The notes under the pieces were generated by a model. That model was not told the origin of the DNA. It did not search any database and saw only the letters and a list, made by a program, of their open reading frames with translations. From Neoroseomonas rubea (GTDB taxonomy: Bacteria > Pseudomonadota > Alphaproteobacteria > Acetobacterales > Acetobacteraceae): a DNA stretch of 64,000 nucleotides. Positions 44,860 through 52,437 of this stretch are shown piece by piece. The translations under genes and the position numbers were made by a program. Within the stretch, counting starts at the first letter, position 1. The number at the start of each line of letters is the position of its first letter. Location: NCBI RefSeq assembly GCF_016106015.1, contig NZ_JACADQ010000001.1:1-64000 (forward strand), in the 5' to 3' direction.

Positions 44860-45279
44860 GTGTCGGAAACCACCGCCGCGGCGACCTACGGCGACGCCAT
44901 CGCAACCACGAAGCTGAATCGCTTTAACTTGAAGCTTCGAGAGCTGATCGATGCGAGCTCAAAGAAGCAATGGGAGATCGCGCGCGACGTTGGGTACGAG
45001 AAGCCGAACATCATCACGATGTTCAAGCAGGGCGTCTCACGTGTGCCGGCAGAGAAGGTGGCATCCTTCGCGATCACCCTCGGAGCGGATCCTGCGGATC
45101 TCTTGCTGCTGTGGTTCTCCGAGTACAACCCAGCCTTGCTGGCGGACCTACAGCGGCACGTTGGTCTTTTGTGCAATTCGGAAGAACGGCAATGGATAAA
45201 CGGCCTACGGGAGCGCTTTCCCAGAGGGTTGCCGTCTTGGAATGAGGTCACGCAGGCGCAATCCAGTGCGCCAGCCTGA
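44860..45279 (+). CDS. XRE-like helix-turn-helix protein
   Basis: A 139-residue protein. RFNLKLRELIDASSKKQWEI, ARDVGYEKPNIITMFKQG and VPAEKVASFAITLGADPADL form a Cro/CI-type DNA-binding domain. It may be the regulator of the cassette. GTG 44860 has GGAAGG at good spacing; a TTG at 44851 is an alternative. Convergent with the minus-strand phage-like module. Confidence 0.65.
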   Translation: MSETTAAATYGDAIATTKLNRFNLKLRELIDASSKKQWEIARDVGYEKPNIITMFKQGVSRVPAEKVASFAITLGADPADLLLLWFSEYNPALLADLQRHVGLLCNSEERQWINGLRERFPRGLPSWNEVTQAQSSAPA

Positions 45280-45457
45280 CCTCGATAGCCGCAACGCGGT
45301 TTGTAGCGGCGCAGCGCCGATGCGCTTCATGGCCTCATCAAGTTCGACGCCGGCGGACGCTTGGCAATTGGCGTATATCGGAGAAATAAAAGGCGCGGGA
45401 AAGCAAGCCTTCGGCGGCAGGGAACTCCCTGTGCAAGGGAGAGGTCGAGCGCACCGA

Positions 45458-45733
45458 TCAGCCGTACCTGACCACGATCGCCGCCGGGCTGCTCGGGCCC
45501 TTGCTCGGGTTCGGCACGCAGGTGAACGGGCCGCGCTGCGACCCCTTCGGCGCCGCGCCTGGAAGCATCCCGCAGCCGCATATGCCCGTGGGCAGGTGCG
45601 TGCAGCGGGATTCGCACGTCGCGCACATGAAGAAGATGCCCGACTGCAGCGCGCGGCCGCCGCAATGCCGGCAGGCGTGCGCCGTGAGGGTCCACCCCTC
45701 CGCCGGCGCGCGCTCGGCTGGCACCTCGATCAC
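45458..45733 (-). CDS. cysteine-rich zinc-ribbon-like small protein
   Basis: A 91-residue protein with paired cysteines (HACRHCGGRAL, FMCATCESRCTHL, GICGCG), which suggests one or two zinc-binding ribbons. GTG start overlaps the previous gene's stop. Last gene of a minus-strand phage-like run; function unknown. Confidence 0.55.
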   Translation of the reverse strand: MIEVPAERAPAEGWTLTAHACRHCGGRALQSGIFFMCATCESRCTHLPTGICGCGMLPGAAPKGSQRGPFTCVPNPSKGPSSPAAIVVRYG

Positions 45734-46287
45734 GCGGCCGCGCTATCCGGGGCGCCTGGCACTTCCAGCGGCGGCACCCCGATCAGCGCGCCTGGGCCCG
45801 CCTGGCGCGCGGCGACTACCAGCGCCTCCATCCGGCTGACCACGCGCTCGATGGCGACGATGCGCGGCGTCGAGCTCGGCAGCGTCACCGCGACTTTCTT
45901 TGCGTGGATGGTTGCTGTGATCGTCGGTGGCGTGCCCTTGGCGTTCCGCCCGATCCGCGCTTCCCGATCACGATTGTAGCACGAGATGCAGAACCGCCCG
46001 TTGATCAACCGGGCGGCCTTCCGACTGCACCGAGGGCAGTGGTGCCGCATAACGTCAGCCAAGGCCGCGGCGTGCGCCAGCCTTTCCGCGATTGCTACGT
46101 CGATACCGGCCCGCTGTGCGCCCAGTGGGCACGTCAAGCAGGCGGTGCGCGCTTCATGCAGCTCCGGCGGCTTTTCCTGGGTGCTCGACCACATCCTGAC
46201 GCAGGCCCGTTCGGTCATCCGCGATCGCATCGGCGGGCAGTCCACGAGCTCGGGCATTACCAGGTCGGCCACGGTCAGCCGCCCCAA
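45730..46287 (-). CDS. phage-type zinc-finger protein of unknown function
   Basis: A 185-residue protein. ACLTCPLG is followed by a Cys4 cluster in HHCPRCSRKAARLINGRFCI then SCYNRD. The C-terminus is hydrophobic/helical (RIVAIERVVSRMEALVVAAR). TTG 46287 is the outermost start; an ATG lies at 46257. It is coupled to the gene after it. Confidence 0.5.
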   Translation of the reverse strand: MGRLTVADLVMPELVDCPPMRSRMTERACVRMWSSTQEKPPELHEARTACLTCPLGAQRAGIDVAIAERLAHAAALADVMRHHCPRCSRKAARLINGRFCISCYNRDREARIGRNAKGTPPTITATIHAKKVAVTLPSSTPRIVAIERVVSRMEALVVAARQAGPGALIGVPPLEVPGAPDSAAA

Positions 46288-46892
46288 CGCGTTGCCAGGT
46301 CATCGAGCCGCCGCAGAACGCGGTGAGCGAGCTCAGGCGATTCCGCCCGGATCACGTCGATGATGGCGGTGTGGAACCGCTCCAGCCCAGCGATGTCGTT
46401 CATCGCTTGCTGGAGCTTCACCACCGTCTCCAGGCTCCGGCGCATTTCCTCCGCCGCCTTGAGCACCATTCGGGAATTCTTGATGCGCCCGTCATCGAAG
46501 AACGCGACAGCGCGCACGCGCTCGATGTCGCCGATGACGCCTTCGAGCCTCGAAGCCACCGACACGCCCGCGCCGATGCGGGCGGCTACACCTGTGCCTG
46601 TGGGAGCGGGATGACGCGCCACGGGCGCCAAGTCTATTGCCTCAGCATCGCCGCTGACACCGGCCGCCAGCGCGCCCATCTCGGCGCGGCGGCGATCGAG
46701 CTCGGCGTCAACCTCACCGCCGTCCACGATCTCGCCAACAACCTTGTAGGCGAACGTGCGCCCCGCGCCGCGCGCCATCAGGCGCTCGATTACCGCCGTG
46801 CGCGGGAAGTCCATGCCGCCGGCCGCCTCGGCAGCATCCGCGCAATAGCGGATAGCGTCGGCCTTGAGCTTGTCGCGTTCCGTGCGGGTCAC
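46275..46892 (-). CDS. hypothetical phage-like protein
   Basis: A 205-residue, largely helical protein with an N-terminal winged-helix-like region (DFPRTAVIERLMARGAGRTF) and a long helical C-terminus (VVKLQQAMNDIAGLERFHTA). The GTG start overlaps the upstream gene by 4 nt. No family was recognised; a DNA-binding accessory role is possible. Confidence 0.5.
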   Translation of the reverse strand: MTRTERDKLKADAIRYCADAAEAAGGMDFPRTAVIERLMARGAGRTFAYKVVGEIVDGGEVDAELDRRRAEMGALAAGVSGDAEAIDLAPVARHPAPTGTGVAARIGAGVSVASRLEGVIGDIERVRAVAFFDDGRIKNSRMVLKAAEEMRRSLETVVKLQQAMNDIAGLERFHTAIIDVIRAESPELAHRVLRRLDDLATRWGG

Positions 46893-47095
46893 GCCGGCGC
46901 CTCCACCGCGATCGGGCAGCGCGCCGCGGCGGTGCCGGTGCGGAGCAGGGAGAGCCGCACCAAACTTTCAGCCGCGGTGTTGTCGCCGGCCTCGGCCCGC
47001 GCCAGCAGGCCGGCAAGCAAACGCTTGCGGGTCGCCGCGCTCAGGGGGCTCGGCCCGTGGCTGCCCCGCCGTCGCTTCGCCTGGCCCTGCTGCAT
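46889..47095 (-). CDS. small basic hypothetical protein
   Basis: A 68-residue basic protein (QQGQAKRRRGSHGPSPLSAA) with a helical centre. Its stop overlaps the next start, giving it a place in the run 47874 to 45458. No family recognised. Confidence 0.4.
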   Translation of the reverse strand: MQQGQAKRRRGSHGPSPLSAATRKRLLAGLLARAEAGDNTAAESLVRLSLLRTGTAAARCPIAVEAPA

Positions 47096-47110
47096 CGATG
47101 CCCCCCCGGA

Positions 47111-47428
47111 TCAGAGAAGGCCGTGCGCCGCGGCGTGCCGGCGGATAGCGAGCACCAGGCCGGGCGTCGGCGCATAGGGCGGCGGCTGCAGCGGCTCGGT
47201 CACGGCGGCAAGGCGCGCGGTGGCGGCGGAGGCGACGGCATCCGCTGTTGAGCGGATGCGCTGCATTTCCGCAGCATCACGCTCGGCGGCCGCCTGCGCC
47301 TGGCGCTCTGCCTCGGCGCGCTGCTTAGCCTCGGCCTGGGCGATCGCGGCACGGACCGGCGCGCTTTCGTTGGCGGCCAGCAGCGCGGCGCGGAGCTCGG
47401 CGTGGAGGGCGGTGATTTCGGCCGTCAT
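47111..47428 (-). CDS. coiled-coil hypothetical protein
   Basis: A 105-residue protein dominated by an Ala/Glu/Arg coiled coil (AEAKQRAEAERQAQAAAERD). Overlaps the upstream gene's stop by 4 nt. Similar small coiled-coil genes recur in the second element (58870-60307). Confidence 0.45.
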   Translation of the reverse strand: MTAEITALHAELRAALLAANESAPVRAAIAQAEAKQRAEAERQAQAAAERDAAEMQRIRSTADAVASAATARLAAVTEPLQPPPYAPTPGLVLAIRRHAAAHGLL

Positions 47429-47874
47429 GCCACACCCCGGCCGAGAGTCGGGCCGGGCTCGATGGCCGCTAGCACCCGCATCGCCCGGCCTTCGAGCTTC
47501 GCGACCTCGATCGCGCTGATCTCGCCTTTGCCGACGCCGTCAATGGCGCGCTGCATGACATCGTGAACCGCGGCGCGGATGCGCGCGCGGCGCATGCCCA
47601 CGTTCTCGGCGGCCGCGTTCACCGCCATGTCGCTCACCTGGCGCTCCAGCGCGGAGAGGTCGGCGGCGGTCCTGTTCATCTTGGCGTCCGCGGCCCGCCT
47701 GTCGGCGATCCCCTGCGCCTTCGTGAAGTAGGAGTGCGGGACTGTCGCGCGCGGCGAAGGACGGTGAGGCTTCGCAGCCATCGCCTTGGCGAAGGCGCGG
47801 CCGTCCTGCAGCGCGGCTAGGTCATCCAACAGGCGGGAAAACTGCCCTGCATCGGGATCGTTGGGACGCATCAT
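47425..47874 (-). CDS. hypothetical protein heading a phage-like run
   Basis: A 149-residue helical protein (TAADLSALERQVSDMAVNAA, GKGEISAIEVAKLEGRAMRV). Two adjacent ATGs (47874, 47871). First gene of a six-gene overlapping minus-strand run; a dyad lies just upstream. Confidence 0.45.
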   Translation of the reverse strand: MMRPNDPDAGQFSRLLDDLAALQDGRAFAKAMAAKPHRPSPRATVPHSYFTKAQGIADRRAADAKMNRTAADLSALERQVSDMAVNAAAENVGMRRARIRAAVHDVMQRAIDGVGKGEISAIEVAKLEGRAMRVLAAIEPGPTLGRGVA

Positions 47875-47877
47875 TTT

Positions 47878-47919
47878 CGGCAGCTCCTGCGAAGTTTTGC
47901 GAACTGCCGAAAGCTGCCG
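47878..47919. promoter_or_regulatory. dyad in divergent intergenic region
   Basis: CGGCAGCT (47878-47885) and AGCTGCCG (47912-47919) are inverted copies between the divergent genes at 47874 and 48032. The position is suitable for an operator. Confidence 0.35.
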
Positions 47920-48031
47920 TCACGACCTCTATTCACCACGCTGGAAGTGAAGCTGGAGCAGCGGTGCTTGGCTTGGCAGCCCGCCTCCATCAAACTTCGG
48001 CGGAGTTGGACCGGCCTTCGGGAGAAACCGA

Positions 48032-48811
48032 GTGAAGCGTGCCCTGCTTGCTACCGCGGCGTTGTGGGCGATGGCCTTTCCCGCTGGCGCGCAGGTGCCG
48101 CCGCCATCATCAGGATCGGTGCCGTGGTTCGTCGCTGAGGCCGGTGCCTGCCGAGAGGTCCAGACCCCGAGCGAACGGGTGCAGGCTCTTCGGCGCGCTG
48201 GTGACCGAACCGCGCGGGCAGTTCCCTACCGACCCGAGGGTGCGCCTTTGGAGGCCGAGCCGACACGTTTCACGGTGCACACGAGTGCCGGAGTGGTCGA
48301 GAGCTTCTTCCGCTCCCAGCGCGACTGCGAGGTGAACGCAATCGGTGCTTTGCGCGCTGCGCCCCCAGGCGCGAGCGCTTCGTCGGGAGAGGGCTCGCAG
48401 GGGCTCTCCGCGTGCAGAGATATCGCCGATGGTGCCCAGCGGCTTGCTTGCTACGATCGCCTGACGGGGCGTGCTTATCCGATGGCTTCCAGTGGTCCGC
48501 GCGCCGAACCCATGACGATCATCGAGTACATGTCGAGTCGACCGGAGCTCCTGCGTCAAGTCGTCTCCGTCTTTGGCTATGCAGGTTGCTATCAAGGGGG
48601 AATCTGCATGCTGCACAGCGTCGCGACGCCTCGGCGCGGCAACTACCAGACTGTGCTCGTCGGTCTGCAGGAACTGCCGGCGGCGTCACGTCAGCGATTC
48701 TTTTCCTGCGATGGATCGGCAGAGTGCGGCGTTGTGGTCTCGGGCTTGGTTATGCCGGTGATCACACAAGGCGAACTCATTGCCCGCGATCTTCAATGGG
48801 CTGAGCGTTGA
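48032..48811 (+). CDS. exported hypothetical protein
   Basis: A 259-residue protein with a signal peptide (LLATAALWAMAFPAGA). The mature part has eight or so cysteines, probably disulfide-bonded, including LSACRDIADGAQRLACYDRL, a pattern seen in periplasmic proteins linked to envelope stress or type VI loci. GTG start with GGAG upstream. It stands alone on the plus strand inside the phage-like module, suggesting a lysogenic-conversion or cargo gene. Confidence 0.6.
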   Translation: MKRALLATAALWAMAFPAGAQVPPPSSGSVPWFVAEAGACREVQTPSERVQALRRAGDRTARAVPYRPEGAPLEAEPTRFTVHTSAGVVESFFRSQRDCEVNAIGALRAAPPGASASSGEGSQGLSACRDIADGAQRLACYDRLTGRAYPMASSGPRAEPMTIIEYMSSRPELLRQVVSVFGYAGCYQGGICMLHSVATPRRGNYQTVLVGLQELPAASRQRFFSCDGSAECGVVVSGLVMPVITQGELIARDLQWAER

Positions 48812-49247
48812 TCCAAGCCCTCATCTGCTCGCACGAATTCCATCGCCTGAATTTTCAGGCGTTCAATCCCGATGGGTTACCCGCCGCTTCCGGCGAAGAG
48901 TGGGCCCGGGTCAAGATGACGGGGCGCGGGTTCACGGTCCTGGTCACGTGCTCCGTGACATCGACGTTCTCCTGTCCCATGGCTCAAGTTTGGACCATGA
49001 GAAATATCAGGCACTTAGGTCCTGTTTCCACGAGACGGCGCGGCCGCATCCGAATGTCCCCGGCCGCTCTGTGCTGTGGCGCGCGCACATCGTGTTTGGT
49101 ATTGACGCCCCGCCTGGCTCCGTGGCCCCGCTCCGGCGGGGCTGGCACACGGCCCCGCCAAAACGGGGTGCGACCTGATGGCGCAGCGATCGTGAACGAC
49201 GGCAGGAAACCCGCGGGGCGCACCCCCCGCGGCTTTCCATTTCTCCG
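48812..49247. other. gene-poor stretch between convergent units
   Basis: A 147-codon open frame crosses here (48808-49251, plus) but has no signal, motif or Shine-Dalgarno and is probably chance. The clearest element is the hairpin at 49205-49237. Confidence 0.4.
49205..49237 (-). terminator. strong hairpin after the 49248-49559 gene
   Basis: CCGCGGGG (49211-49218) and CCCCGCGG (49225-49232) pair perfectly with a 6-nt loop, extended by GGAAA/TTTCC. It lies 10 nt beyond the last stop of the minus-strand run and probably ends it. Confidence 0.55.
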
Positions 49248-49559
49248 CTAATCAGCGGATGACCGATCGAGAAATGCCAAGGCGTCGCTGACGAGCACCC
49301 ACTCAGGTTCGATGTCCTCGCTTTTCCGGCCTGACATGCCCAGCGCGATGTTAAGCCGCAGCGCGGCATCGGCGATGGTCTGCACGGGCTGTTCTTCGAT
49401 CGTCGCCTCGATCGCCATCAGGGCGGTCAGCGCATCATCCCGCGCGCCAGCCGGCGCTGCATCTACGGCATTCAGCGCTGCGCGCCAGGCGGCAGCGCTG
49501 ATCGGGGTGGTGGAGGCGTTTTCCAGCATAATTCGGACCTCCTTCAGCGCCGCCATCAT
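49248..49559 (-). CDS. hypothetical protein
   Basis: A 103-residue helical protein (AWRAALNAVDAAPAGARDDA, IADAALRLNIALGMSGRK). Preceded by a perfect 24-nt dyad and followed by a strong hairpin. No family was recognised. Confidence 0.5.
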   Translation of the reverse strand: MMAALKEVRIMLENASTTPISAAAWRAALNAVDAAPAGARDDALTALMAIEATIEEQPVQTIADAALRLNIALGMSGRKSEDIEPEWVLVSDALAFLDRSSAD

Positions 49560-49578
49560 CGCTCCGACTTGGGTCAGA

Positions 49579-49612
49579 GTTCCGTTGGAACTGGCCGAGT
49601 TTCCAACGGAAC
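49579..49612. promoter_or_regulatory. perfect 12-bp inverted repeat between two phage-like genes
   Basis: GTTCCGTTGGAA (49579-49590) and TTCCAACGGAAC (49601-49612) are perfect inverted copies with a 10-nt spacer. It lies between the stop at 49617 and the start at 49559, so it may be an operator or an intercistronic hairpin. Confidence 0.6.
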
Positions 49613-49616
49613 TGTC

Positions 49617-49958
49617 CTAGTGGCGCCGCGCGTCCTGCGCGCCGTCGAGCTGCGCGAGCGCCGCAGCAAGTCGGTCCAGGATTGCTGCGGAGGCGCCGGC
49701 CGCCTCTTCCGCGCGCGCCCCGGCCTGTTCCAAGGCAACGTGCGCGACCTGGGCGAGCGCGGCTGCTAGGCGGACCGCCATGGTGGGACTGAGGCCGCCG
49801 AAGATCGCTGCCAGGTGGTCGATGCCGGCGGCGGTACCTAGCGGTGAGCCGGCCGGCACCGTTGACGCGTTGGCGGCCAGCAAAAGCGCACGCTCGGCAT
49901 CCGGCAGGGCGTCTGCGGCCGCGACCAGCGCGGCCATCAGCGCATCTGCGGCCATCAC
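49617..49958 (-). CDS. Ala-rich helical hypothetical protein
   Basis: A 113-residue protein composed of amphipathic Ala-rich helices (AVRLAAALAQVAHVALEQAG, ASAAILDRLAAALAQLDG). Overlaps the ORF6N gene by 4 nt. Function unknown. Confidence 0.45.
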   Translation of the reverse strand: MMAADALMAALVAAADALPDAERALLLAANASTVPAGSPLGTAAGIDHLAAIFGGLSPTMAVRLAAALAQVAHVALEQAGARAEEAAGASAAILDRLAAALAQLDGAQDARRH

Positions 49959-50764
49959 GCGCGGCCCATCCTGCGGCTCCGGTCGAGGCGGAGACGCCCC
50001 TGGCCTTCACGCCGATCCCTGCACGCGGCCAGGAATGCCCTGCCGCCGTTTTCCTGCCAGTGCACAATGCAGTCTCGATGGAACAGGCGCACCGCGCGTT
50101 CGGCAGAGAGCTTCACCGGGTAGCCGTGCGCGGCCGCGTGCCGGCTGAGGCGCGCACTGACGGCGCAGACCATCGCGCGCCGTCCGCGCTGGGGCCATCC
50201 GATGCTTTCGAGGAAGCTGAGCGCGGAGAGGAATTCCCGCGCCGGCATCACCGCCGGGTCCGTCACGTGCCCCTCGCTCAGCGCGGTCAGCCGCTCGGTG
50301 AGCTCGCTGAGCGCGGCGTGCACGGGCATCAGGTGGTCGGCCAGCGCGCGGTTCACCACAGCCTTCGTTATGCCGCCATGCTCCCGCGCCGCCAGGGGCG
50401 CGGCCGCTTCGGTCGCGCGGGCGCGGAAGTAGTGCGCGACGAGCTTGCGCTGGACATCCCAGGCCACGTCATCGGTGAGGCTCTTCGCCAGGAGCAGGTA
50501 GCCGCTCTCACTCAGCAGGGTGAGCCCGTTCGGCGCCCTGATCCCCAGCGCGGCGGCTTCGTCCGCATTTCGGACGATGAAGTCCTCGCCCTCGATGAAG
50601 CGCGTACGGTTGTCGTTGAACCTCTTCCGCGCGGTACCCTTGGGGCGCCCGTGCACTTGGTCGATCATGTCGAGGGTCACCATCCGTTGGCTAGCGTGCT
50701 CGATCGGCCGCAGCGCGACGGCGCCAATGGTGATGATGGCGGCGTCGGAGGTCTTCCCGGTCAT
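49955..50764 (-). CDS. ORF6N-domain phage regulatory protein
   Basis: A 269-residue protein. The N-terminal ORF6N domain is recognisable: MVTLDMIDQVHGRPKGTARK, RFNDNRTRFIEGEDFIVR and LTLLSESGYLLLAKSLTDD. The C-terminal domain is helical and basic. These proteins are phage-encoded DNA-binding or antirepressor-like factors. The ATG at 50764 is chosen because it starts just before the domain; it lies 2 nt after the small HTH gene. Confidence 0.78.
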   Translation of the reverse strand: MTGKTSDAAIITIGAVALRPIEHASQRMVTLDMIDQVHGRPKGTARKRFNDNRTRFIEGEDFIVRNADEAAALGIRAPNGLTLLSESGYLLLAKSLTDDVAWDVQRKLVAHYFRARATEAAAPLAAREHGGITKAVVNRALADHLMPVHAALSELTERLTALSEGHVTDPAVMPAREFLSALSFLESIGWPQRGRRAMVCAVSARLSRHAAAHGYPVKLSAERAVRLFHRDCIVHWQENGGRAFLAACRDRREGQGRLRLDRSRRMGRA

Positions 50765-50766
50765 CG

Positions 50767-50976
50767 TCAGCCCTCCGTGCCGGCGCGAACGCGCGCCGCG
50801 CGCCAGGCGGCCACATCGTGCAGCACGTATCGCGGCCGCTTCCCGACCATGTAGTGCGGCGGGCCATCTCCCGCGCGCCGTAACCGCGCCAGCGTGGCGC
50901 GGCAGCATCCGAGAAGCGCCGCGGCCTCTCCCTCATCGAGCGCCCGCTCCGGCGCGTGGTTCGCTGTCTCCGTCAT
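50767..50976 (-). CDS. excisionase-like helix-turn-helix protein
   Basis: A 69-residue MerR/AlpA-like HTH (LDEGEAAALLGCCRATLARL, RAGDGPPHYMVGKRPRYVLH, DVAAWRAARVRAG). This is the typical wing with the Gly-x-R-x-Y/R pattern of phage excisionases. Start ATG 50976. Precedes the ORF6N gene. Confidence 0.7.
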   Translation of the reverse strand: MTETANHAPERALDEGEAAALLGCCRATLARLRRAGDGPPHYMVGKRPRYVLHDVAAWRAARVRAGTEG

Positions 50977-51062
50977 GAAGGCCGGCCTCCTTTGCCGACC
51001 CGTCTTGGGTGCCGTCACGACTATTCTATCGCTGCTACGAATCGTGCTGACTTCTCCGGCGC

Positions 51063-51093
51063 GCTGCCCGCCGCAGTGGTGTTGGCGGGCAGC
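51063..51093 (-). terminator. 10-bp hairpin after the 51102-51776 gene
   Basis: GCTGCCCGCC (51063-51072) and GGCGGGCAGC (51084-51093) pair perfectly, 9 nt beyond the stop. No T tract follows; possible terminator that separates this gene from the excisionase-like gene. Confidence 0.45.
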
Positions 51094-51101
51094 ATGGCGG
51101 G

Positions 51102-51776
51102 TCAGAACAGCTCCACCACCTGCGCGTCCATCTCGGCGGCGGCCTCGTAGTCGGGCTCAGGGCGCGGGGCGCGCGGCTTCATGGGGCGGTTCCTTTCCCT
51201 CTCGATCAGCTCCGCGCCGCCGCCGCGCTTGAACCAGGCGGTGACCAGGCCAGGCGGGAAGCCGCGAACACGGTGCAGCTTTGGGCCGATCGTAGTCACG
51301 CGCGGCACGCCCTCGGTGCGCGCGGCGAAGTCCACCAGAGCGTCGCCGATGTGCTTCGAGCAATTCCGGCGGCGGTCCGTGAGGTCGTATTCCTTAGCCA
51401 CTTCGATCGCCGTGAGCGCGCCGCCGCTGATGATTCGGTGGCGGAGCTCGGCGTGCTCCAGATATGCGCAGACCGCCAGCGACGCATCGGTGAGTGCGAT
51501 GACGGCCATCAAGATTGCGAGATGGGCGAGCACCAGGCGCCCGTCTTCCTGGACCACTGGGCCGACATCCTCAGTGGTGCCATCGAGGACCGTCGCTGCC
51601 CATTCTTCTTCGGCCCAGTTCTGCAACCGGATGCAAAAAGCAGCATCAATGCCGAGGGCGCGATGCAGGGCGGCGACGGAAACGTAAGGCAGCGGACGGC
51701 CATTCTCGATGATGGAGACCAGCGGCAGGCGGCGCGCCAGGGCGCGCATTTCGCGGGGAATTGTCTTCGAACGCAT
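51102..51776 (-). CDS. hypothetical phage-like protein
   Basis: A 224-residue protein. Regions such as RRLPLVSIIENGRPLPYVSV, AALHRALGIDAAFCIRLQNW and a hydrophobic ILMAVIALTDASLAVCAYLE are visible. An IEVAKEYDL/SKHIGDALVDFAART segment may be DNA binding (a phage antirepressor-like C-terminus is possible). ATG 51776 preferred; frame opens at 51893. No firm family. Confidence 0.5.
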   Translation of the reverse strand: MRSKTIPREMRALARRLPLVSIIENGRPLPYVSVAALHRALGIDAAFCIRLQNWAEEEWAATVLDGTTEDVGPVVQEDGRLVLAHLAILMAVIALTDASLAVCAYLEHAELRHRIISGGALTAIEVAKEYDLTDRRRNCSKHIGDALVDFAARTEGVPRVTTIGPKLHRVRGFPPGLVTAWFKRGGGAELIERERNRPMKPRAPRPEPDYEAAAEMDAQVVELF

Positions 51777-51873
51777 TGGAGCAATCCTTATGGTGGATAG
51801 AGCAGTACTGCTGAGAAGACGAAGGTGGCGGCGCTGGCGCTGCGCGGGCCGTCGCGGGCGAAGCCTGTGCGAT

Positions 51874-52437
51874 TCACCAATCGTCTCCCCCACGGGACTG
51901 CCGTGGGTTCGGCGGCGGGTGTGGCTCTCCGGCTTCGCGGCGATCAGTGCCAGGCATCGTGTGCGGCATCGGTGCGCGCACGCGCACCGAGCGTTCTTCC
52001 CGAGGCCCGAACTCCGCCTCTATCGCTCGGCGGGCGCCTTCCGGATACGTGCGCGCGATGCCCAGGAGGAGGCGCAAGGCACCCATACCGCGCTCGGCCA
52101 GGCGCTTCAGGAAGATCGCCACGAAGACGGCCTCTTCTGAGGTCAGCGCCGCACCCGTCGGACCCTCCAGCATTGGCACAGAAGGATGAGCGCGGTTCTC
52201 CCTCAGCCAGCCTGAAAGCGCCTCCGCGAGTTCGGCATAGGCGGGGAAGAATTTCGCCCCGCGCGCCACGGCCTGGAGGCTTGCAGCCGTGAAGGCACAT
52301 GCGGGGAACTGATCTTCCAGCAACGGAGCGAACGCTTCGATCCGTATCCTCGCTTCCTCGGCGGGCATAGCGCCGGCCACCAGCAGGCCGAGCGTGGCGA
52401 GCCATCGCCGCACCGACATTGGGCTATTCGGTAGCAT
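51874..52437 (-). CDS. hypothetical phage replication-associated protein
   Basis: A 187-residue protein (IRIEAFAPLLEDQFPACAFT, AVARGAKFFPAYAELAEALS) that overlaps the DUF1376-type gene by 14 nt. This position and the pattern FPAYAELAEAL recall small proteins that follow phage replication initiators. GAGGGGG precedes the ATG at 52437. Confidence 0.5.
   Translation of the reverse strand: MLPNSPMSVRRWLATLGLLVAGAMPAEEARIRIEAFAPLLEDQFPACAFTAASLQAVARGAKFFPAYAELAEALSGWLRENRAHPSVPMLEGPTGAALTSEEAVFVAIFLKRLAERGMGALRLLLGIARTYPEGARRAIEAEFGPREERSVRVRAPMPHTMPGTDRREAGEPHPPPNPRQSRGGDDW

Noticed and set aside
48808-49251. 147-codon plus-strand frame after the exported protein
   Set aside because: No Shine-Dalgarno, signal or family motif; it crosses a strong terminator hairpin.
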